The notes below the pieces were generated by a model. It did no database searches, was not told the DNA's origin, and saw only the letters and a program-made list of their open reading frames with translations. This document shows positions 1 to 5,028 of a stretch of 8,224 nt of DNA, in pieces. The translations under genes and the position numbers were made by a program. Every line of letters starts with the position of its first letter. The first letter of the stretch is position 1. Source of the DNA: Planctomycetota bacterium (GTDB lineage Bacteria > Planctomycetota > Planctomycetia > Pirellulales > Pirellulaceae). The stretch spans positions 1-8,224 of the forward strand of contig JAHWKS010000185.1 of assembly GCA_019347795.1 (NCBI GenBank), read 5' to 3'.

Positions 1-1
1 C

Positions 2-661
2 TGGTATCAGGGGGAGTCGAACGTCTCGCGGGCCGAGCAGTACGCCGAGCTGTTCCCGGCGATGATCACCGACTGGCGGAAGAATTGGGGGAAGGGAGAG
101 TTCCCCTTCTATTTCGTGCAACTGGCGCCGTTCCGCTACGGGAACCAGGACCCGCGGGCGATGGCCGAGCTGCGCGAGTCGCAGATGGCGGCTCTCGAGC
201 TGGAAAACACCGGCATGGCGGCGACGGTGGATATCGGCAACGTGAAAGATATTCACCCGAAGAACAAGCAAGAAGTCGGCCGCCGCCTCGCCCTGGCCGC
301 CTTGGCGAACACCTACGGCCAGGATGACCTGGTCTACTCGGGTCCGATCTTCCAGAAGGCGGAGAAGGAGGGCAGCGCGATCCGCATTCACTTCGACCAC
401 GTCGGCGGCGGACTGACCACCCGCGACGGCAAGTCGCCGACCGACTTCGCCATCGCCGGCGAAGACGGCGAGTTCGTCCCCGCCGAAGCCCGCATCGACG
501 GCGACACGGTCATCGTCTCCAGCAGCGAAATCGAAAATCCCGAGCAGGTCCGCTTCGCCTGGCGCGACGACGCCGAGCCGAACCTGATGAACCAAGAAGG
601 CCTCCCCGCAAGCCCCTTCCGCACGGACGATCTCGAGATGGTGACTGCGGGGCGACGATAA
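2..661 (+). CDS. Sialate O-acetylesterase family protein (SGNH-type esterase), C-terminal part, 5' truncated
   Basis: The reading frame is open from the left edge, so the gene starts outside the window; 219 C-terminal residues are visible. The fragment opens with WYQGESN, a conserved block of the sialate O-acetylesterase (SASA/DUF303) family. About 80 residues later comes DIGNVKDIHPKNK followed by GRRLA; the His of the IHP motif (fragment residue 85) is the expected catalytic His, with Asp83 close by. The tail is beta-rich and contains the family-typical NQEGLPASPFRTDD near the end. The nucleophilic Ser block lies upstream and cannot be seen. Family members remove O-acetyl groups from sialic acids or, in environmental bacteria, from acetylated glycans, usually outside the cytoplasm; the true substrate here is unknown. 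The gene ends in TAA and is convergent with the aldolase gene. The first in-frame ATG, at 62, is internal, because the conserved WYQGESN block precedes it. Confidence 0.9.
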   Translation, partial: WYQGESNVSRAEQYAELFPAMITDWRKNWGKGEFPFYFVQLAPFRYGNQDPRAMAELRESQMAALELENTGMAATVDIGNVKDIHPKNKQEVGRRLALAALANTYGQDDLVYSGPIFQKAEKEGSAIRIHFDHVGGGLTTRDGKSPTDFAIAGEDGEFVPAEARIDGDTVIVSSSEIENPEQVRFAWRDDAEPNLMNQEGLPASPFRTDDLEMVTAGRR

Positions 662-767
662 ACGGGATTTGCTCCGGCGCCGGCAATTTCCAAGCCCCAA
701 GGGGGCGGTTCTATGCCGGCCGAGGCTGCTTAAGGAGCAAACACGCAGGCATCCTTACCTCGTTCCA

Positions 768-788
768 CCGGTGGGGCAACCCCGCCGG
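768..788. terminator. GC-rich hairpin between convergent genes, possible bidirectional terminator
   Basis: A 9-bp stem pairs 768-776 with 780-788 around a 3-nt loop (CAA): eight Watson-Crick pairs and one T-G pair. It lies 107 nt past the esterase stop and 31 nt past the aldolase stop, which suits a terminator for both convergent genes. Neither side carries a T-run, so it is not a classical intrinsic terminator; it may instead act as an RNA 3'-end stabiliser or a Rho-associated pause. A shorter perfect palindrome, CCGGCGCCGG at 674-683, lies just after the esterase stop. The rest of 662-818 shows nothing else I can name. Confidence 0.4.
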
Positions 789-818
789 GACGCGCGGCAA
801 CTTTGGCTACGCAGGAAC

Positions 819-1838
819 CTACGCCGCCTTTCCCTTCTTCAATACGCCCCCGGCGTGCCCTGCCTGGCCGAAGGCGGTCATGCGGGCGATGCAGATTTGC
901 TTCATCGCCTCGCGGGCGGGCTCCAGGTACTTGCGGGGGTCGAACTCTGCGGGCTTGGTCACGAGCACCTTGCGGATGGCGGCGGTCATCGCCAGGCGGT
1001 TGTCGGTATCGACGTTGATCTTTCGCACGCCGTGCTTGATTCCGCGCTGGATCTCCTCGACCGGCACGCCCCACGTCTGCTTGATGCCGCCGCCGTACTG
1101 GTTGATCTCGTCCTGCAGCTCCTGCGGCACCGATGAGCTGCCGTGCATTACCAAATGGCAGTTCGGCAGCCGGCGGTGGATCTCCTCAATCCGCCTCATG
1201 TCGAGAACCTCGCTGTCCGGCTTGCGGGTGAACTTATACGCCCCGTGGCTGGTGCCGATCGCCACCGCCAAAGCATCGACTCCCGTCTTCCGCACGAAAT
1301 CCTCGGCTTGGGCCGGGTCGGTGAGAAGCTGATCGTGCGACAACGCGCACGTGGCGCCGTGTCCGTCCTCCGCCTCGCCTTTCCCGGACTCCAGGGAGCC
1401 GAGGCAGCCGAGCTCCCCTTCCACCGACACGTTCTTCGGATGGGCCATCTGGACCACCTTTTTGGTCACGTCCACGTTGTACTCGTACGTTGCCGGCGTT
1501 TTGCCGTCTTCCTCGAGCGAGCCGTCCATCATCACCGAGGTGAAACCCTGCTCAATGGCCGACTGGCACGTCTTCGCGCTGTTGCCGTGGTCCTGGTGCA
1601 TGACAATCGGAATCTGCGGATAGAGCTCCGCGGCGGCCAGCATCAAGTGCCGCAGGTAGGCGTCCTGGGAATACTTCCGCGCCCCGCGGGAAGCCTGGAC
1701 GATGACCGGCGCGTCCACTTCCTTGGCTGCCTCCATGATCGCCTGAATCTGCTCCATGTTATTCACGTTGAACGCCGCCACGCCGTAGTCGTTCTCAGCG
1801 GCGTGGTCGAGCAAAGTGCGAAGAGGGATCAAGGGCAT
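819..1838 (-). CDS. fba: Fructose-1,6-bisphosphate aldolase, class II, Calvin-cycle-like subtype
   Basis: This cytoplasmic metalloenzyme interconverts fructose-1,6-bisphosphate with dihydroxyacetone phosphate plus glyceraldehyde-3-phosphate in glycolysis and gluconeogenesis. The 339-residue length is normal for the subtype. Visible motifs in order: FNVNNMEQ (23-30); HQDHG (81-85) with catalytic Asp83 and metal ligand His84; VEGELGCLG (139-147) with the metal-region glutamates; GTSHGAYKF (196-203) with ligand His198; [10 protein letters not shown] (231-240) with ligand His232; and INVDTDNR (274-281), which binds substrate phosphate. The GVPVEEIQ stretch, the [10 protein letters not shown] tail and the [13 protein letters not shown] end match the CbbA-like branch of class IIB aldolases. 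That subtype is common in heterotrophs, and no RuBisCO is visible, so it does not prove carbon fixation. The ATG is supported by GGAGA seven nt upstream (1846-1850). The gene is convergent with the esterase and divergent from the kinase-like gene; no key residue is missing. Confidence 0.97.
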   Translation of the reverse strand: MPLIPLRTLLDHAAENDYGVAAFNVNNMEQIQAIMEAAKEVDAPVIVQASRGARKYSQDAYLRHLMLAAAELYPQIPIVMHQDHGNSAKTCQSAIEQGFTSVMMDGSLEEDGKTPATYEYNVDVTKKVVQMAHPKNVSVEGELGCLGSLESGKGEAEDGHGATCALSHDQLLTDPAQAEDFVRKTGVDALAVAIGTSHGAYKFTRKPDSEVLDMRRIEEIHRRLPNCHLVMHGSSSVPQELQDEINQYGGGIKQTWGVPVEEIQRGIKHGVRKINVDTDNRLAMTAAIRKVLVTKPAEFDPRKYLEPAREAMKQICIARMTAFGQAGHAGGVLKKGKAA

Positions 1839-1845
1839 GATTGGA

Positions 1846-1850
1846 TCTCC
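1846..1850 (-). promoter_or_regulatory. Shine-Dalgarno site of the aldolase gene
   Basis: Read on the minus strand this is GGAGA, separated by 7 nt from the ATG at 1838-1836. It supports this start for the aldolase, whose N-terminus [10 protein letters not shown] also has the length and sequence expected for the family. Confidence 0.65.
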
Positions 1851-1864
1851 ACGAAAGCGGCGAA

Positions 1865-1912
1865 ATTAAAGGAGGCGCCCGATAGTATCCGGCTGATGTC
1901 CGAATCCGACAA
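1865..1912 (-). promoter_or_regulatory. Candidate promoter of the aldolase gene
   Basis: On the minus strand TTGTCG (1912-1907) is followed after 17 nt by GATACT (1889-1884), each matching the sigma-70 consensus at four of six positions. A closer alternative -10 is TTTAAT (1870-1865), five of six, but it lacks a recognisable -35. Both lie 27 to 51 nt upstream of the ATG, in the most AT-rich part of the intergenic region. The matches are weak, and planctomycete promoter consensus is poorly known, so this only marks the likely position. Confidence 0.25.
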
Positions 1913-1936
1913 GGGCGGGGGGCGCGAGCCGCGAAC

Positions 1937-1951
1937 CGCCGGAGGCCGGCG
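1937..1951. repeat. Small perfect inverted repeat in the divergent intergenic region
   Basis: CGCCGG at 1937-1942 is the exact reverse complement of CCGGCG at 1946-1951, with a 3-nt AGG spacer. It lies just upstream of the candidate kinase promoter and between the two divergent promoters, so it could be an operator or hairpin. Short GC palindromes are frequent by chance in DNA of this composition. Confidence 0.25.
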
Positions 1952-1964
1952 AACCCACTGCTGA

Positions 1965-1993
1965 TTGCCAATCGCGCGGGCACGCGCCACAAT
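1965..1993 (+). promoter_or_regulatory. Candidate sigma-70-like promoter of the kinase-like gene
   Basis: TTGCCA (1965-1970, five of six to the -35 consensus) is followed after exactly 17 nt by CACAAT (1988-1993, four of six to the -10 consensus). This would start transcription near 2000 and leave a leader of about 34 nt before the ATG at 2034. If right, it rules out the upstream TTG at 1965 as the start codon, since that TTG would be part of the -35 element. Confidence 0.4.
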
Positions 1994-2033
1994 AGAGGGA
2001 GCTTGCCTGCCCCCTTCAACCCTCGGCTGGAAT

Positions 2034-4847
2034 ATGCCCGTCGCGACCCCCAGCGCGTTTTTCGAAGTATTGGAAAAAAGCCGGCTTCTGCCTGCCGAGC
2101 AACTGGAATCGCTGCGAGAGTCGCTGGCCGACGTACCGGACGGCAAGGCGGCCGCGGTCCGGCTGGTGAAGGAAGGCGTTCTCACCCGCTGGCAAGCGGG
2201 GGCGCTGTTGTCCGGCAGCGCGAATCTGACGATCGGCAAGTATCACCTGCTGAGCCAGCTCGGATCGGGAAAAACCGGCCGCGTGTTTCTCGCCCGGCAT
2301 GCCGAGATGGGGCGCCAGGTAGCGATCAAGATTCTCCCGCGCCGCGCCGACGCCTCGTCGAATAACCTTCAACAGTTTCAGGAGCAGGCGCGGGCGGTTT
2401 CTTCGCTGGATCATCCGAACCTCATTCACACTTACGATGTGGACAGCGAGGCCGATCAGTTCTACCTGGTAATGGAGCATTTCCCCGGCGGCGATCTGGC
2501 GGCGGTGGTGGAGAAGGAAGGGCCGCTGGAGTTCTCGCGTGCGGCGGACATCGTCCGGCAGGGCGCCGAGGGACTCGCCCATGCGGCCGAGAAGGGGATG
2601 ACCCACGGCGACATCCGCCCGGACAGCATCGCCGTCGATCATGCGGGGCGGGTGAAGATCCTTCACCTGGGCATGGTCGAGTTGGCGGGCGTGGAAATGC
2701 GCACGCTCAACAAGAAGGATCCCGCGACCGCCGACTACGCCGCACCCGAATTCACCGGCGGGAACGCCACGGCCGCCTCGGATCTCTATTCGCTGGGATG
2801 CGTGCTGTACTTCCTGCTGACGGGCAAGCCGCCGTTCGGCGAGGGAGATTTCGCTGCGCGGAGGCGGCAGCACCAGAGCGTCCCGCCCGCGGCCGTCGCC
2901 GCCGCTCGTCCCGAGACGCCGGCGGACTTGGCCAAGCTGTGCCAGAAGATGATGGCGAAGAAGCCGGAGAATCGCCCCGAGTCGGCCCAGGCCGTCGCCG
3001 CTGCGTTGGCGGCGTGGTTGGCAGACAATCCACTGCCCCAGGCGCGGGCGGGTTCAAAGAGCGATGCGGACCTGCGAACCGCCGCGCCCCTTCCGGGCGG
3101 CGAGAAGAAGGTTCCGCCGCATACAGGCGCCGCAGCGACGGCCGCAGCCGCCGATGCCCCGGCGCCGAACTTCAACTTCGATTCGCCGAAGCCGCCGGTG
3201 AAGCGCAGCGAGACAACGCCCGCTGTGAGCGACACCGCCGCGGAAGGAGCGGCGCCCGCCAAGAAGAAAATGGCCAAGGGCGCCAAGAAGCCGCTCGATC
3301 GCCGGCTGGTGATCGGGCTGGCGGCGGGGGGCGGGATTGCACTCTTGGCGCTCCTTGCTGTCGGCGCCTTTTTCGCCTTCGGCGGCGGCGAGCCGGAACA
3401 GGTCGCGGAGGCGACGGCTGACGCAGCCGCCGAGAGCGAGTCGGAAGTGCTCGACGGCGCCGTACTGGACGAGGAGACGCTCGAGGGCGATCTGTTCTCG
3501 TCGAGCGACGACGAGGCGCCCGCCGAAGCTGCCGACTCCGCTTTTGCCGCCGCGACCGACGACAGCGACTCCGATGAACTGTTGGCATCCGCCGCGCCGG
3601 TCGAGGAGGCGGACGCTGCGGCGGAGCCGACCGAGCCAGAACCCGCCGTCGAAGCCGCCAGCGGCGCCGAAGCCCAGCCTCCCGCTCCCAGCGAGACAAC
3701 GTCCGAAGCGCCCGCCGAACCCGAACCCGAACCTTCCGCATCGGCCGCTTCTGAAACCCCGGCCGAATCGCCGCTGCCGAAGGAGGCCCCCAAACCCGCC
3801 GAGAAGAAACCGGAGGCCAAGCCGGAGCCGGAGCCCAAGCCCAAGCCGAAAGAGCCGTTCGCCGACTTCGCCCAATCCGCCGTCTCGCTTCCTCCTTTGG
3901 AGACTGAAGAAGGCGCCGCCGCATCCCTACAACCGGTTTCTCTGGGGAAAGTGTACGACGACCCGGAGGCGGGGGTGTTCGTCCGGCTGGTGGGCGGAGA
4001 CACGGCTCATGACGGGCGAGAGGTTTTCACCCTGGAGCAGGACGATCCGAGCTTCCGCAACCGCGCGTGGACCGTCAACCTGGGCGAAGAGGCGCCGGTC
4101 ACCGTCGCCAGGCTTTCGCTGGACGATCAGGACAACCTGATGTTTCAGTGGACGCCGGAGTCGGCGGAGCAAAAGGACGCCAACTACCTGCGCAACTGCA
4201 TGTTGAACATTCAGATCGGCGACAAAATCAAAGACGCCGTTCTCCGCGAGCCGGAAATCGTCGAGCCGATTTCGGTCAGCCTCAGCAAGCCCTCGCCGCG
4301 CCCGCCGCAGATCGACCTGGCGTACCCGCCGGCGGAGGAGAACCTGCAGGTTGAGATCACCGAGTTGGAAGGCCCGTTCCCCAACCACACCTTCGCGCCG
4401 CAGAACACGATCAAGGCTTCGCGAGACACGGCGCAAATCCTCTTCGGCGATCCGCCCACCCAATTGCTGGTTCTGCAGGTTCAAACTTCGATGTCGCGAG
4501 GTCGATTGGGGATTGCCCTGACTCCTTTCATCAACATGGGAGGCCGGCCCGTGCGACTCAAGCCCGGCGCCCTCGAGCAGGCCGCGGCGACTTACCAGGC
4601 GCAGTATCAGCAAGCGAACAACCTAGTCACCGCGAAGGCGGGGCCCGAGCAGTTGCGAAAGCAAATGGAGCAAAACCTGCCCGTACTGCAGGCGATGGCC
4701 TCGCAGTACGCCGACCTGGCGCAGAAGGCAGGCCAGATCGACGCGTCAGGCAAGATCCACTTCCGCGTCTTCTTCACCGTCGGCCAGCATCAGGTGGATA
4801 TCATCAAGACCAACGCTCCCGCCCCCGCAGCCAAGGAGCAGCCGTAG
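2034..4847 (+). CDS. Membrane-anchored Ser/Thr kinase-like protein with degenerate active site (probable pseudokinase)
   Basis: The protein has 937 residues from the ATG at 2034, preferred over an in-frame TTG at 1965 that lies in a likely promoter and would add a low-similarity leader. In order: a helical module (about 7-62, with VRLVKEGVLTRWQAGALL) typical before planctomycete kinases; a protein kinase fold (about 69-330); a Lys-rich juxtamembrane stretch (408-424); one transmembrane helix (about 425-450, kinase side cytoplasmic by the positive-inside rule); an acidic Ala/Glu/Pro linker (about 453-607); and an unrecognised C-terminal domain (about 609-927), partly helical at 845-902. Retained kinase residues are the GSGKTG loop (77-82), Lys99 of VAIK, Glu117, Asp193, the APE motif (237-239), Asp250 and Arg314. 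Altered are the catalytic loop, HGDIRPDSI, where HRD reads HGD and the Asn is Ser198, and the DFG motif, HLG with His211. Loss of both Mg-binding residues suggests weak, atypical or no phosphotransfer. No clear Shine-Dalgarno precedes the start. The kinase fold is certain; the C-terminal role is unknown. Confidence 0.9.
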   Translation: MPVATPSAFFEVLEKSRLLPAEQLESLRESLADVPDGKAAAVRLVKEGVLTRWQAGALLSGSANLTIGKYHLLSQLGSGKTGRVFLARHAEMGRQVAIKILPRRADASSNNLQQFQEQARAVSSLDHPNLIHTYDVDSEADQFYLVMEHFPGGDLAAVVEKEGPLEFSRAADIVRQGAEGLAHAAEKGMTHGDIRPDSIAVDHAGRVKILHLGMVELAGVEMRTLNKKDPATADYAAPEFTGGNATAASDLYSLGCVLYFLLTGKPPFGEGDFAARRRQHQSVPPAAVAAARPETPADLAKLCQKMMAKKPENRPESAQAVAAALAAWLADNPLPQARAGSKSDADLRTAAPLPGGEKKVPPHTGAAATAAAADAPAPNFNFDSPKPPVKRSETTPAVSDTAAEGAAPAKKKMAKGAKKPLDRRLVIGLAAGGGIALLALLAVGAFFAFGGGEPEQVAEATADAAAESESEVLDGAVLDEETLEGDLFSSSDDEAPAEAADSAFAAATDDSDSDELLASAAPVEEADAAAEPTEPEPAVEAASGAEAQPPAPSETTSEAPAEPEPEPSASAASETPAESPLPKEAPKPAEKKPEAKPEPEPKPKPKEPFADFAQSAVSLPPLETEEGAAASLQPVSLGKVYDDPEAGVFVRLVGGDTAHDGREVFTLEQDDPSFRNRAWTVNLGEEAPVTVARLSLDDQDNLMFQWTPESAEQKDANYLRNCMLNIQIGDKIKDAVLREPEIVEPISVSLSKPSPRPPQIDLAYPPAEENLQVEITELEGPFPNHTFAPQNTIKASRDTAQILFGDPPTQLLVLQVQTSMSRGRLGIALTPFINMGGRPVRLKPGALEQAAATYQAQYQQANNLVTAKAGPEQLRKQMEQNLPVLQAMASQYADLAQKAGQIDASGKIHFRVFFTVGQHQVDIIKTNAPAPAAKEQP

Positions 4848-4950
4848 GCCAGGCAGCGCACATCCCCGCAATTCGGCGCCGCGGTTCCTGTGCGCTTGCG
4901 GCGAGGCATGGACGGCGCCAAACTGGTGAAAGCCAGCCCGCCTCTTCGTC

Positions 4951-5028
4951 GCCAGACGCCCTGCCGCCAGACGCCCTGCCGCCAGACACCCTGCCGCCAG
5001 ACACCCTGCCGCCAGACACCCTGCCGCC
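4951..5028 (+). repeat. Tandem repeat, five 15-bp units, abutting the DUF1549/DUF1553 start codon
   Basis: Five head-to-tail units begin at 4951, 4966, 4981, 4996 and 5011. The first two read GCCAGACGCCCTGCC and the last three GCCAGACACCCTGCC, identical apart from that single G-to-A change. A partial sixth unit, GCCA, starts at 5026 and supplies the A of the ATG at 5029. The array therefore fills the place where a ribosome-binding site would be and contains no Shine-Dalgarno-like sequence on the plus strand. Units are identical in length with no spacers, so this is a minisatellite made by slippage or unequal exchange, not CRISPR. The rest of the intergenic stretch (4848-4950) holds only a weak interrupted hairpin (CGCCGC at 4877-4882 with GCGGCG at 4898-4903) and no clear promoter. 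Confidence 0.95.

Noticed and set aside
62..661. ATG at 62 as a real start of the esterase
   Set aside because: The frame is open to the window edge and encodes the conserved WYQGESN block upstream of that ATG, so it is internal.
1143..1964. A 273-codon plus-strand frame opposite the aldolase gene
   Set aside because: The minus strand encodes a complete, motif-perfect aldolase; the plus-strand product is Arg/His/Val-rich without family resemblance.
1868..1964. AAAGGAGG at 1868-1875 with a 22-codon frame starting at 1896, as a possible leader peptide
   Set aside because: The purine run is 20 nt from the ATG, too far for a normal Shine-Dalgarno, and the short peptide (Gly/Arg-rich) shows no attenuator-like features.
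1965..2033. TTG at 1965 as the start of the kinase-like gene
   Set aside because: The extra 23 residues are not family-like, there is no suitable ribosome-binding site, and the TTG coincides with a plausible -35 element.
2786..4003. A 405-codon Ser/Ala-rich minus-strand frame opposite the kinase linker
   Set aside because: It mirrors the low-complexity Ala/Glu/Pro coding of the sense strand and has no domain signature; a composition artefact.
4951..5028. CRISPR-like array
   Set aside because: Units are 15 bp, contiguous, with no spacers and no cas genes nearby.
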